Assembly: GCA_036417435.1 (NCBI GenBank)
Contig: CM070907.1
Coordinates: 59,070,001-59,134,000, forward strand
Reading direction: 5' to 3'
Length of the DNA stretch: 64,000 nucleotides
DNA from: Inia geoffrensis
Taxonomy: Eukaryota > Chordata > Mammalia > Artiodactyla > Iniidae
Both the position numbers and the translations under genes were made by a program. The notes beneath the pieces were generated by a model. The model searched no databases and had not been told where the DNA came from. It saw nothing but the letters and a program-made list of their open reading frames with translations. This document shows, one piece after another, positions 23,350 through 34,309 of the stretch (position 1 is its first letter; each line of letters starts with the position of its first letter).

Positions 23350-23600
23350 AGTTATCTGAAGTGAAAAATACCTGAGTTTGGAACTTAGCCAAACCATTTC
23401 TTAATTGTGAAAACTGATTAAGCTATTTAACATTTTGGAGCCTCAATTGTCACCTTTTAAAATGAAGATAATAAAACCCATGCTACAGGGTGTGAGTATT
23501 ACATGAAATAAGACATAAAAATCATCCATCAAGAATTCTATAAGCACAGGACTTTATTTTATTCAGTAATGTTAACTGATACTATTATTATCTGATGAGA
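23350..23600 (+). repeat. MIR SINE
   Basis: Sense order: 'acctgagtttggaact', 'aagctatttaacattttggagcctcaattgtc', 'ttttaaaatgaagataataaaacccatgctacagg', then the MIR 3' part. Full-span but diverged. Confidence 0.7.
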
Positions 23601-23696
23601 GAAAGTGGCTCCTTGTGTTGGGTCCATAAAGTGATTCTTTGTCTTTCACAGGAGAAGGAGGAGGATGACAGGAGGCACAAATTGTTATGTTAATTT

Positions 23697-23922
23697 TTTT
23701 TGTTGTTTTTTTTGTGGTTTTTTTTTTTTTGCTGTACGTGGGTCTCTCACTGCTGGGGCCCCTCCTGTTGCAGAGCACAGGCTCCAGACGCGCAGGCTCA
23801 GCGTCCATGGCTCACGGGCCCAGCCGCTCTGCAGCATGTGGGATCTTCCCGGACCGGGGCACGAACCCGTGTCCCCTGCATCGGCAGGCGGACTCCCAAC
23901 CACTACACCACCAGGGAAGCCC
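23697..23922 (-). mobile_element. CHR SINE (CHR-2-like) with target-site duplication
   Basis: A tRNA-derived SINE on the minus strand: the 5' end (GGGCTTCCCTGGTGG read on the minus strand) lies at 23922 and the A/T-rich tail is at 23697-23732. The box B-like GGGTTCGTGCCCC is present. Direct repeats TGTTATGTTAATTT (23683-23696) and TGTTATGGTAATTT (23923-23936), 13 of 14 matching, are the duplication made by L1-driven insertion. No coding role; the overlapping ORFs on both strands are artefacts. Confidence 0.95.
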
Positions 23923-23936
23923 TGTTATGGTAATTT

Positions 23937-24678
23937 AAATAAAGAATTTTAAGGGTTATTTTCATGGGGAGGGATTTTACTTTTCTACAACTAGTAAACA
24001 CTCTGGTGAAATTTACCAAACAGTTTCTTGGGACCTGGAATTACGGAAGTCATTTTATAAAGCCACAAGTACATATTTCCTCCATCCCAGCATGGGATGT
24101 GTTTGTGGGTAGATGACTGCAGAAAGGGTGCATCTCGGTCCTCTAAACCTAGACAGATGGGTTCCTTGTCTTAGTAGCCAGATGCTTATTCAGTCAATAC
24201 GAATCCTGACTACTTCACCTGCATGCGCTGTGTGGGAGGAGCCATGATGATTAGCAATCAAAGTACTGAGCAATAGACACTTTTTCACTGTTTTTGCCCT
24301 CAACTAAATACAAATCATAATATAACTCAAAAACATTCCAGAGGAGGGAAATATCAAGAGCTAGAAACCTGATAAAATTGTAAAAACATGTGAATTCAGT
24401 TATAAATTTTGTCAATGCTAAGTCTACTTGTCTCTACAAGTAGCAAACGTTAATAAAAATGACAGGAGGCATCTTTTTAGAATCAGTCTCCTTGGGCAGG
24501 TGTCTTATGGCACTTCCCGTATCCCTATCTGAGTGCTTTATGCCTCTGTGAAACATGGATTCAGATCCACTGTTGTCTAGTGCTTCTCCTGTGGGCACTG
24601 CTTTGGAATCTATTTCAGACAGAGTGGGAATGAAAAGTACATAAGGACATATGAAGAGTTAGGAAGGTTTATTGCCTG
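23937..24678. other. No gene recognised
   Basis: Non-coding, no clear repeat family. Confidence 0.45.
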
Positions 24679-24863
24679 CAGTGGTTTTCAAAGTGTGGTC
24701 CCCAGGCCAGCAGTAGCTGAAGCATCTCCTTAAGCTTGTTAGAAGTGAAAATTATCAGGCTTCACCACAGACCTGCTAACTCAGAAACCCTGGGGATAGG
24801 GCCCAGTAATCAGTGTTTTAAAAGTCTCCCAGGTTATTCTTAACGTTTAAAGTTTGAGAACTG
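24679..24863 (+). mobile_element. MER5A hAT-Charlie element with both terminal repeats
   Basis: Starts CAGTGGTTTTCAAAGTGTGG and ends AAAGTTTGAGAACTG, imperfect inverted ends of the non-autonomous hAT family MER5A. The interior 'cagacctgctaactcagaaaccctggggatagggcccagtaatc' fits. An 8-bp duplication is no longer visible. Confidence 0.88.
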
Positions 24864-24984
24864 TCAATGTAATGGACTGAGGTTAAGGAAAAATTCAAAA
24901 ACAAAAACAAAAAAACACAATCTCTCAAGACTGATTCCATCAAATAGCAAGGAAAGGCTCAGGTATCAATATTGAATAGTTGAA

Positions 24985-25165
24985 AGAATGCTACTTCTAG
25001 AATCAGAAAGAACTGGAAGTAAAGCATGACTCATCTGACTTGACTTTTCTGAATTCAGCCTTATTGTTTGTGAAATGGAGATAATAACGTCTCCCTTAGT
25101 ATGTATTAAAGCAAATAACATGAAATACCTAGTATAAAGCTGTATATCTAGTATTGATTCAATTC
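24985..25165 (+). repeat. MIR SINE fragment
   Basis: Order: 'ctagaatcagaaagaactgg', 'catgactcatctgac', 'tgtgaaatggagataataac', 'gaaatacctagtataaagc'. Diverged sense MIR. Confidence 0.6.
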
Positions 25166-25504
25166 ATTTTAGCATCTGCTGAAGCTGCAGTCAGTAACTT
25201 CAACTCAAGAGAACTAGAGGCTGACTGCTTCAGGGTGGCTAGAAGGTTGTGAGGAACAGAGATGGTAAAATGAAAGAAACATATAGGCATTGATGAGTTT
25301 GCTGATTTCTTACCACTCAGGCAGCTTCTTCACCGACTAGCGTGCAGATGTAGTGGTAGGTTTACCGGTGGCGGTGAAGACAATGCGTTCATTTGCTGAA
25401 TTTAGGGCCTCATTCATTTTCAATTATTGAATGCCTGCCCATGAAGGGCCAGGAGCAGTGCCAGTAAATGCAGGTGAAATAGGCTACTGAAAAAGAGGCA
25501 GCAC

Positions 25505-25765
25505 AGGATAATAATTAAAAACGAGGGCTTAGAGCCAACCTGCCTGTTTTTGAATCCAAGCCTATTATCCATCTATTGTGTGACCTCAGGGAAGTCACTT
25601 AACCTCCGGGGAGTCTCAGCTTTTTCATCTTTATTATTAAAAGGTGGTAATAATATCAAATACCTTGTAGGGTTGTGGTCAGAATAAAATGAATTAGTAT
25701 ACATAAAAATTAGTTGAGAATTCATGCAGTATACTCCCTTAATAAATGTAGATTATGGTCACTTC
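25505..25765 (+). repeat. MIR SINE, nearly full length
   Basis: A clear MIR from the tRNA-like head ('cttagagccaacctgcctg', 'ttgaatccaagcc') through the core ('gtgtgacctcagggaagtcacttaacctc', 'aaaaggtggtaataat') to the 3' end ('acataaaaattagttgagaattcatgcagtatactcccttaataaatg'). Confidence 0.9.
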
Positions 25766-25869
25766 CTGCTGGGCTGGCAGAATTCACTCTTTTACAGGCT
25801 TTTCCTGACATCCCACTGTGTGCTAGATTGAGTCCAGAATTTTATCCTTGCAGACCTCTAGACTGGTAC

Positions 25870-26012
25870 TTCCCAATCTTTAATACGAATAGGATCACTG
25901 GGAGTTCATGTTAAAATGCAAATTTGGATTCAGTAAGCAGAGGATAGGCCCTGAGTTTCTGCATTTCTAACAAGCTCCCAGGTGATGTCCATGCTGTTTT
26001 TCCACAAACCAC
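25870..26012 (+). mobile_element. hAT-Charlie (MER5/MER3-like) fragment
   Basis: Order: 'tcactgggagttcatgttaaaatgcaaat', 'tcagtaagcagaggataggccctgag', 'ctgcatttctaacaagctcccaggtgatg'. These are typical non-autonomous hAT internal blocks. The exact family is uncertain. Confidence 0.7.
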
Positions 26013-26504
26013 AAATTCAATGCAAAACCACATTATAATTCCAACTTTAGAATGTAGCCCATTGAAAGTTGGAACATCATTTTAATAGAGGTCCCAAAAT
26101 ATGCTGTGGGAAGAATGACTAATTTTGTTCACTTGGAAATCAGGCAAACTTGTTAGTAGGTCTTGGTGATAAGGAAAGATAAACTGTAGATAAGAGAAAA
26201 ATATAAGAGTTTTCTGTTCTGACTTTGATGTCAAGGGCACAGAGTTTAAATCTGATCTCAACAGAGGCAGAGCAATGACTGAGAAGCAGAATTGATAGGG
26301 TTGCAGGGCAGGGAAGGAGGCTTTTACTAACTGCTGTGCTGAGAGCTTTACCACAGAAATGGGGGGAATACAATTCATGGGCATGGAGTTATAGTAGCAG
26401 GAAGTAATTTTTACAGATTCTTACACATCTTACATTGAATTGTGGTGGAACATTATTGCAATACATGTTGGCTGAGCAGAATTCTATCATTTTATTTTAT
26501 TTTT
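26013..26504. other. No gene recognised
   Basis: Two overlapping minus-strand frames (26082-26384 and 26140-26373) have no recognisable domain and are probably fortuitous. Confidence 0.45.
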
Positions 26505-26640
26505 TAAAATAGTATTTGCCTCATGGAGTTATTATAAAGATGAAATGAATTAATAGATATAGAGTAATAAAGTTTTTAGAATAGAATTGTCCCTGGCATG
26601 CAGTCTTAGTTAATATTAGTCATTATTATTACTAAAGGAT
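26505..26640 (+). repeat. MIR SINE 3' fragment
   Basis: 'atttgcctcatggagttattataaagatgaaatgaattaatagatat', then 'ccctggcatgcag' and 'ttagtcattattattac' follow the sense MIR 3' half. Confidence 0.75.
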
Positions 26641-26699
26641 ACTATCTTAGAGAAAATAATGTATATTACAAGAAATAAACAAAAGACAAGTTCTAAGTG

Positions 26700-27185
26700 T
26701 TATTTATTTTAATATTACAGAAACTTTAATAAATTAAGATGAAACAGGTAAAATGCATTGTTCAAAGCCGCATTATTTGTATGAAGCATAGCTGGATTAG
26801 AACTCCATCTGTACAGACTTACCGACATAGAGAACAGACTTGTAGTTGCCAAGGGGAAAGGGAGGAATAGGAGGGATGGAGTGCGAGTTTGGGATTAGCA
26901 GATACAAACTATTATATATAGAAAGGATAAACAACAAGGTCCTACTGTATAGCACAGGGAACTGTATTCGATACCCTGTGATAAACCATAATAGAAAATA
27001 ATATGAAAAAGAATGTATATATATATACACACACACACATATATATGTATAACTGAATCACTTTGCTGTACAGCAGAAATTAACACAACATTGTAAATCA
27101 GCTATACTTCAGTAAATTAATTAAAAAAAAATACTCCATCTGTCCAGATTTAGAAGTCTACATGCTTCCATAATTGCATGCTGAC
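26700..27185 (-). repeat. MIR SINE split by an L1 3' end
   Basis: The reversed MIR text ('attacagaaactttaataaattaagatgaaacagg', 'ttcaaagccgcattatttgta', 'gctggattagaactcc') stops at the L1 and resumes after it with 'agatttagaagtctacatgcttcc'. The duplicated target lies exactly at the junctions. Confidence 0.7.
26818..27132 (+). mobile_element. Truncated L1 3' end (older cetartiodactyl type) with target-site duplication
   Basis: Only about 315 bp of L1 3'UTR, ending in an A-rich tail (27121-27132). Family blocks: 'aacagacttgtagttgccaagggg', 'aaacaacaaggtcctactgtatagcacagggaactg', 'tttgctgtacagcagaaattaacacaac'. Flanking direct repeats ACTCCATCTGTACAGA (26802-26817) and ACTCCATCTGTCCAGA (27133-27148) match at 15 of 16 bases. 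A TA/CA microsatellite has grown inside it (about 27018-27048). Confidence 0.92.
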
Positions 27186-27589
27186 TGGTTTAAGCCAAAT
27201 GATTAAATTTTAGGCTATAGTTTCTTCATTTATAAAATGAAGATATCCTTTAGCAACCAGGTGATCATTTATGTATTAAGGTATAAATGTATATTAAAAA
27301 TTTTACAGATATAAATTATGATTGAGTTAACAGATCAGATACACTTGTGTCCAGCTACATACCCATTCTCAACAACTACAATAAGGGTTGTTTTTAATTA
27401 GATATATTCTCATAAATTAAGTGTATTATGTATTCTAGTCACATCAACAAGCCAAAAAGAGGAAAAAACACAGTTAACTTCTACATTTTTCAACTCACAC
27501 AACAATTATTCCAAGAATAAAGCTACCACAAACAGTAAACGCCAGCCATATTAGCCTTCTTTCAGTTTCTCTAAGATGCCATACAAGTT
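27186..27589. other. No gene recognised
   Basis: AT-rich, with at most a weak MIR-like trace at 27190-27260. Confidence 0.4.
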
Positions 27590-28005
27590 CCCAACTTAGG
27601 ATCTTTTTTGGTGTTTCCTTGCCTGGAAGACTCTATCCCTGGGTCTTGACGTGGCTAACTCCTGTTTATCACTCAGGTCCCAACTACAATGTTGTTTTAA
27701 AATGTTCAGAAACCTTCTTGATCATTCATCTTACTTCTCTCTCTCTCCATTCCCACATCTACACGTTCCATAACTGTGTATGATATACACCATTTTAATC
27801 GTTTGAATACTCATCACTATGTTAAATCTTGTCCCTGTGTTTGTTTTTCTGCTCATTGAATGTCTTCTTCCAAGGAGAGTGTCAGAGTGTAACCATCTTG
27901 AGAGCAAGGACTTCCCTTCCCTGTCAAGTCTAGACTGTAGTCTCTGAGCATGGACTTGGCACACAGTAGACCCTCAATAACTACCTCTTTAATAAGTAAA
28001 TAAAG
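27590..28005 (+). mobile_element. L2 LINE 3' end
   Basis: Sense L2 3' order: 'cttgcctggaagactctatcc', 'ctcctgtttatcactcaggtccc', 'tctttctctctctccattccca', 'ttgagagcaaggacttcc', 'gacttggcacacagtagaccctcaataa'. Diverged; no frame. Confidence 0.75.
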
Positions 28006-29189
28006 ATAAATAAGACATGGCCCCTGACATCATGAATCTCAAAACCTTAACAACTCCTAGACTGGTTTAGAATAGTTTAAAATGCAATTCTTTGCAAGTC
28101 TAGGCAATGCCCTTGATCCAAAATTAGCAGCAGTTAAACATTTATTTTATAGTACTTTTAGATTTGCAATGACATTTCTGCTATATAGCTTTTGGCTTGT
28201 AAGCAAAAGGTGAGGCAAGGACTTACAATCAATGGCTATAAACAGATCAAACTTGCACAGGTTTTACTGAGTATAAGTCCATTATTCTGAACACAGAAGC
28301 TCTGTTTTTAATTTTAGACAACCGTCTTAGCTATGTGTGAACTTGGGGGTAATGTTAAATCAGTATTTTATCACTTAAATTGTGAATGAAATAGAATCTT
28401 AAATTGAATACAATGGATATATACTTTTATGTGTTCTTATATATATTAAGCAATACCACTGCATATTAAATCAACTTTGGTTAACTATAGAATTTCGAAA
28501 TGTTGCAACCAAGTTATTTAACATGTCATATGAATAAACCTAATGCTTTCTCTAAGTTATCAGCAGAAGAGAGGTACCTGTAAGGAATGGAGAAGGGTTT
28601 TATCGGGGGAAAATGTCCCAATCTGGTATTACTATGACCCTATATACTGTGGTTATAGTTACTCAAATTTATACCTATGAAATACTCAAGAAAGTCAAAG
28701 GATATATAGCATTTATTTTCAGTTTTGTGTATGAAAGGGAAAAGTTTTGTCAGAGTCCAATTCTCAGCGTTGCCTTTTCACACCAAAGTATTTCATTTTT
28801 TGAAAGGAATGTTCAACTGTATCAAGCCTCTATATATAATAATAAACTGTGAAAACAGAACTGCAGAGGTGATGTGGTATAAGAATGGTCTTTCTACAAA
28901 TAATCTTTGATTGAAAGTAAAAATGTTAAAGCAGGTTTAATGTTAACACCCATAAAATGGCACATACTGTGCAATTAAATAATGCCCATGAAATTAACAG
29001 AATGCAATTTCGTGTTTCAGTGTTCAGTTTTAATTTTCACATTTATTGTTAATATTTAAATCAAAATCATCCCTCTTCTTGTTCCTTCCAAATGTGTCTT
29101 TGGATTGATGGTTCTATCTTTCCTTTGGGGTTATCTTATGCTCATGTTTTTGTCAGTTATCATCAAAGATATATGGTGCCCTATATATT
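28006..29189. other. About 1.2 kb with no gene or clear repeat
   Basis: AT-rich DNA, short frames only, no recognised element. Confidence 0.5.
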
Positions 29190-29640
29190 ATTCATCTCAA
29201 TTTCCAAACATTTCCTGAACACCAAATATGTTCAGATAAAGATTTGTATAAGGTTCTAGGAAGGGTACAGAAATGAATGAAATATGGTCCTCTGCTATGA
29301 AAGACATACACATTGCTATGAGAGTAATGGGAAGAGATGAAAGAATAATTCACCTAAAAAGTAATACTTGAGATATGTTTCTTGAAGAGTGGGAGGAATT
29401 TTGATAGATGGAAGGGAATTTAGAGATAATGGTAGATAAGCTAAGTCACAGGCAGAAAAATTCATAATGAAACTAAGAAATTTTGAGAAAGTGACCTGGG
29501 AATGGGATGTAGAATACAAGGCTGAATGTTAAGTTTGAGGAAGGATAACAAGTAAGCACTAAGATTTTTTTTTTTTAAACAATGACCATTAAAACTTTTG
29601 AGCTGGGGAATGACAGGATTAAATATTTTCTGGATATTAT
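29190..29640 (-). mobile_element. L2 LINE 3' end, antisense
   Basis: Reads as L2 backwards: 'catttcctgaacaccaaatatgttcag', 'ggttctaggaagggtacagaaatgaatg', 'atttcttgaagagtgggagg', 'gacctgggaatgggatg', 'gagctggggaatgacagg'. A T10 run is inserted near 29567. Confidence 0.6.
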
Positions 29641-29689
29641 CTCTTTTTTTCCTTTTCTTGTAAATCAATCTCTTCTAAATTGCCTCATC

Positions 29690-30280
29690 TTAATATTTCT
29701 TCCATCTTAGACAGCCTTAGTATATTTTGAATCCTTTCTTCTCTGATACATACCAGTTTCCTAATGCCTTAACTGGATTTACAAAAATGCCTCCTATAGC
29801 CATTCTTTCTTACTTCAAATCAATTTTCTACACCACAGCCAATAATCTTTGTAAAATGCAAACTTCCAGGTCACTTCCCTGCTTTAAAAATCTTTACTAG
29901 TTTCCCAATTCCCTCCACACTCCTGAGCATGATTTAGGAGCCCTCGAGTTCAACTCTTTATCCTCCCCAGCATCTCTTCTTCAGAGATCCCACTGCCACT
30001 CACCTCTAAGTTTTGCCTATGCTCTTCTGTCTGAAATTCATTTCCTTCACCCCCTTCATCTTTAGACCTCAGTCCTCCAGGAAGAATTTCTGATTAATCA
30101 TCCCCTCCTCTGTGCTCCCAATACCCTGTTTATCATATTGAATTATAACAGAATATTTACATGGTTAATTCACTCACACAAAGCTGTATACTCTATGAGG
30201 CTGGACCACGATTACCTTGCTCATTCTTAAATTTCCAGGACTCAGTACACTCCCTGGCAAATAGGAAGTTGTAAACATAC
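29690..30280 (+). mobile_element. L2 LINE 3' portion
   Basis: Sense L2: 'caaacttccaggtcacttccctgctttaaaaatc' (coding for the LK...SLPS-like region), 'cctccccagcatctcttct', 'gccactcacctctaagttttgcc', 'gacctcagtcctccaggaagaatttctgatta', 'tactctatgaggctggaccacg', 'ccctggcaaatagga'. The order is complete and collinear; the frame is lost. Confidence 0.82.
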
Positions 30281-30439
30281 ATACATGAGCTATATGCATA
30301 CAGAAAAGAATAAATAATGTGAAAACTGAATGAATGAGAAAGGAACAAAATAAGAGATAAGGAAGATATGCTTTTCTAATTTGTATATTACTCAAAAGTT
30401 TTAGATCTTGTAAATTAATGAACAAATTACATAAACAAT

Positions 30440-30504
30440 AATCATAATAACTGCTATTTATTGAGCCACAAACAAGTGCCAAATCAATGCACGTAGTATT
30501 TTAT

Positions 30505-30543
<39 letters not shown>

Positions 30544-30665
30544 TGATTGACTGTTATCCTCATAATATCCCAGAAAACTATTATGTTTTCCCATTTTATA
30601 AACAAGGAAACCAATATTCAATGAAAATAAGTAATTTCCCTCAGATCACACAATAGCACTGCTTG
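30440..30665 (-). repeat. MIR SINE carrying a (TA)n expansion
   Basis: Reversed MIR: 'gctatttattgagcc', 'gcacgtagtattttatcc', (TA)n, 'gttatcctcataatatcccagaaaactatta', 'ttcccattttataaacaaggaaacc', 'aatttccctcagatcacacaatag'. The (TA)n fills 30511-30541. Confidence 0.75.
30511..30541. repeat. (TA)n microsatellite
   Basis: About 15 perfect TA units inside a MIR; self-complementary and likely length-variable. Confidence 0.95.
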
Positions 30666-30784
30666 TATCTAAATGTTGTGAGTTTTTCCTTATGTCAAAG
30701 TTTTCTAACATTTCTAAATATTCAAATCCTTTTCTCCCTCCCACAGTAAAGCTTATCTCTAACTCCAATATATGAGGCTTTTTT

Positions 30785-31346
30785 TTTTTTTTTTTAACAT
30801 CTTTATTGGGTTAAAATTGCTCTACAATAGTGTGTCAGTTTCTACTTTATAACAAAGTGAATCAGTTATATATATACAGACGTTCACATATTTCTTCCCT
30901 CTTGCGTCTCCCTCCTTCCTTCTCTCCCTATCCCACCCCTCCAGGCAGTCACAAAGCACCGAGCTGATATCCCTGTGCCAAGCGGCTGCTTCCCATTAGC
31001 TATTTACCTTACGTTTGTTAGTATATATATGTCCATGCCCCTCCCTCGCCCTCCCATAGCTCACCCCTCCCCCTCCCCATATCCTCAAGTCCGTTCTCCA
31101 GTAGGTCTGTGTCTTTATTCCTGTCTTACCCTTAGGTTCTTCATAACATTTTTTTTTTTCCTTAAATTCCATATATATGTGTTAGCATACGGTATTTGTC
31201 TTTGTCTTTCTGACTTACTTCACTCTGTATGACAGACTCGAGGTCTATCCACCTCATTACAAATAGCTCAATTTCGTTTCTTTTTAACGCTGAGTAATAT
31301 TCCATTGTGTATATGTGCCACATCTTCTTTATCCATTCATCTGACG
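30785..31346 (-). mobile_element. Young 5'-truncated L1, 3' end only, with target-site duplication
   Basis: The poly(T) (30779-30795) is the A-tail on the minus strand. It is followed by the L1 3'UTR and the last codons of ORF2 (ending ...[11 protein letters not shown] near 31162). The copy is truncated at 31346 inside ORF2. Direct repeats TATATGAGGCTTTT flank it at 30769-30782 and 31347-31360, 14 of 14 identical. The L1 part differs from 45619-46169 at 3 positions in 551. The 342-base frame at 31162-31503 is an ORF2 tail fused by chance to flanking DNA. Confidence 0.97.
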
Positions 31347-31360
31347 TATATGAGGCTTTT

Positions 31361-31912
31361 GAAGATGAACCTACTGTGGGATGGGGCAATCCATTCCCAC
31401 TGTCCCTTGTACACAATCTGGTCTCTGAGTAATCTCCAGGGATGCCAACAAGTTTATAGAGAGCATTTAATACTTCACTGGCCAACTCCTTGCTGCCTGC
31501 CATTACATGAATAAGGTCTCAGAGCAGCAATATTAAATATCTCAACTATATTTTCTTTTGACTTCCCTGCCAAAATATTTGCAATATAATGCAATATATT
31601 TGCATTGGTCTAATAGGGAGCCTTGTTATTAAATCAAAAAGATGAATACATGGAGATATACTGACCTGGAGCATAGCCCAGCATTTCTGAAGTTTGCCCT
31701 TTAATATTCTCTAGGCATGGGAAAGTTAGAATTTAGGAGCAAAAGTTAGAACTAACGTTGAGGATCTCTGGAAGTTAATGATATGGTAAAGTTGGGGCTC
31801 TAAATCCAAAAAGGTATTAAATTAGGATTATGCAGATACAAGTTACATATCTGAGACCAACTTACTTTCTTCTTACTCTAGTCAGTGCTTTCCACTTGAC
31901 ACTGTGGTCAAG
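31361..31912. other. No gene recognised
   Basis: Non-coding flank between the young L1 and the next SINE; no identified repeat. Confidence 0.45.
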
Positions 31913-31927
31913 AAAAAACAGCTTTGG

Positions 31928-32146
31928 GGCTTCCCTGGTGGCGCAGTGTTTGAGAGTCCGCCTGCTGATTCAGGGGACACGGGTTCGTGGCCCAGTCCAG
32001 GAGGATCCCACATGCCGTGGAGCGGCTGGGCCTGTGAGCCATGGCCGCTGAGCCTGCGCATACGGAGCCTGTGCTCCACAACGGGAGAGGCCACAACAGT
32101 GAGAGGCCTGTGTACCGCAAAAAAACCCAAAAAACAACAACAAAAA
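31928..32146 (+). mobile_element. CHR SINE (CHR-2-like) with perfect target-site duplication
   Basis: The tRNA-derived head starts GGCTTCCCTGGTGG, with box A (TGGCGCAGTGTT, 31939-31950) and box B (GGTTCGTGGCC, about 31983-31993), the internal Pol III promoter. The body ends in an A-rich tail with CAA interruptions. AAAAAACAGCTTTGG is duplicated exactly at 31913-31927 and 32147-32161 (15 of 15). The overlapping ORFs are artefacts. Confidence 0.96.
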
Positions 32147-32161
32147 AAAAAACAGCTTTGG

Positions 32162-33604
32162 AAATTGATAGATCTGAATTTATGACTTAGCCTTGATAGC
32201 CTGCAAAAGTAGAGCTTACTTAAGACTATGTCTCTAATGTAGGTGTTAATCTTGGTAAGTGACCTCAAGAACAGGAATGAAGGACTGAAAGAAGGAATGA
32301 GGGCAAATCCATCAAAATGTACATTATCACTGGGGATCAATTTGCCCAGGGTATCTCTAAGAGATTAAGTAGCATGCTAAGTAGCACATATTTTGAATAG
32401 TATTTGTCTGCATTTTATTCATGGCAGTGTTGTTTGTTTGAATTATTCTCTGGAAAGAAACGCCACCTTGAAACTTTTTTATAGATCCTAGGTCACAGCA
32501 TTTATTGGAGTTCAAGTAATACTCGATTCAAAAGTATTTAAATAATAAGTGGTGTCCTCTTTTGATTTCTAATGAGAAAGAGAGACACAAACAGGAAAAG
32601 AGAGAGAGACAGAGAGAAATTAGGTGAAATAAAATACATGGATTTCAGTTCTTTTCTTTGAAAGACTTCACAGTCATCTGAACTCAACCATTTTCAAGAA
32701 TTAAATCTAGAGAAAATTCAATAACAAAAGTGGACAAAATTCTGGTCTTTGTGCATATGGGGATACCATGAATAGACATGTCCATTCACAGAAAGGTTTG
32801 TGCCCACATGTTCCATTATTGCACGTGGGAGTTGATTCCATTTTTCTTGACCATAAGAATCCTCCTGTGAAACAGGACAAAAGGCTTAGATTGGAGAAAT
32901 TATCTTTTGCCTGTTTCTCTACCCAACAAAAATGCAGAAAGTAACAATTCTATGTAATGTACTTCAAACACTTAAGGCTGCCCTTTGGAAAACCATGAGT
33001 CTAATGAGCATTTGCAAATCTCTGTTAAAACCAAATGGATAAATTATATCCTCTGCTGCACATAATGAACCACGCAGTTTGGTGTGAGGTTTTAGGAGAA
33101 TCTCCCGGTGAATATAATGCTTTGGCCAATTTGAGAGAGATTTGGAAAAGCTCCAGGCATATCTTTGGAGATTTTAATTAAATGAAGAATTATGAAGGAA
33201 ATTGGGAGAGTGAGGGTTGCAGCATCATGCAATCTTTCTTCTTGGAGGACAGACCCAGATAATGAAGCACAAATCCCACACTTACAGCTTGGCCCTGCCT
33301 CAACCTCTTCTTGGATAAGATTCAGACCCCTCTGCTGTGAACCAAGGGGTGTGTGTCCTTGTCATAGAACATTGGGTTACTCTAGTACCAGATGTCTCCT
33401 TGCAGGCAATCCAATGTAGGGATTCCAAATTCAAATGTCTTTAGAAGCCAGACAGATAGAATAAATGAATAAACAGGATAAGCGTATGACCAAATATTAA
33501 GGATCCTAATATCTACAGATCAAATTTTCTTTCTGGATTTGAAGTTTGAGTCCTATAACTCTCATATTTTCCTCTAGTGAAAATAATACAAAAGTTGAGA
33601 TATA
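32162..33604. other. About 1.4 kb repeat-poor DNA, no gene found
   Basis: No recognised transposon apart from a GA-rich tract at 32574-32619. The 75-codon frame at 33192-33419 is short, has no domain and lies in otherwise non-coding context. Confidence 0.5.
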
Positions 33605-33800
33605 TAAGGTTTGAGAGTTGATCACATTTGGATTTTAATACAGTTAAACCATCCACTAACTACAGAAGATGAAACAACTTGCTTAATATTTCTGTCTCCC
33701 TTTGTTCATCTGTGACATAGAGAAAATGATACCTAATCTGGATTGTTGTTTGGAAGGTTATAATGTATCCATATCTCTAGCATCTGGCAAGTGGTAGAAC
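33605..33800 (+). repeat. MIR SINE
   Basis: Sense order: 'cacatttggattttaatacag', 'cttgcttaatatttctgtctccctttgttcatctgtgacatagagaaaatgatacc', 'ctagcatctggcaagtggtag'. Confidence 0.75.
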
Positions 33801-33889
33801 TGAGCTTATAAACAAAAACCATGCTAATTCCAAGATGAGCAGTGCTTGTGTCACAATGATCCTAGGCCAGGAGATAATTCATTAATTGA

Positions 33890-34240
33890 AGATGAGTTGT
33901 GATAAGCTCAGGCTTTGGACTCAAGAGTGTTGACTTTCCAAACTATTTCTGCCTCTTCCTAGTTGGGATGCTATTTAATGTTTGTAAGCTCCAGTTTCTC
34001 CACTAACTTCAAGGTGCCAAATCCATTTCTCAGTCTTCAATTTATTTGACCTATCAGAAGCATTTGATACAGTTGATTGCTTGCTCCTTGTTCCTTGCTG
34101 AAGCCCTTTCTTCACCTATCATCTGGGCAAGATTTCTTGTGGTCTCTCTCTGACTCTTGTGAGCGTTAAATAAAGCAATGTATATAAAGTGCTTAGCAGA
34201 ATCCCTGAAACTTAATAAATGATCAGTAAAATCAGCCTCC
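33890..34240 (+). repeat. MIR SINE in two pieces around an L2 fragment
   Basis: The first piece (33890-34012) has 'aagctcaggctttggactcaag' and 'gtttgtaagctccagtttctcc'. The second (34155-34240) has 'gagcgttaaataaagcaatgtatataaagtgcttagcagaatccctgaaac'. Together they span a MIR. The DNA between them is L2. Confidence 0.65.
34015..34150 (+). pseudogene. L2 reverse transcriptase fragment with motif A
   Basis: In one frame near 34048-34083 the codons read DLSEAFDTVD, which is motif A of the L2/CR1-type reverse transcriptase (the first catalytic Asp). It is followed by CLLLVPC and a stop. Only about 45 codons of L2 remain. It seems to sit inside a MIR, either by insertion or by a later rearrangement. 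Confidence 0.7.
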
Positions 34241-34278
34241 AACATCATCATCATCATTGCCATCAACATCATCATTTA
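34241..34278. repeat. (ATC)n-type trinucleotide repeat
   Basis: Imperfect CATCAT units, about 38 bp. The minus-strand Met-rich frame over it is an artefact. Confidence 0.85.
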
Positions 34279-34309
34279 TAATCACGGTATCATGAATCTC
34301 CAGATTCCT

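Noticed and set aside
31162..31503. 113-codon minus-strand ORF as a gene
   Set aside because: C-terminal codons are L1 ORF2; the N-terminal part is unrelated flank joined by chance across the truncation point.
31882..32340. 152-codon minus-strand ORF
   Set aside because: Antisense of a CHR SINE with flanks; not a gene.
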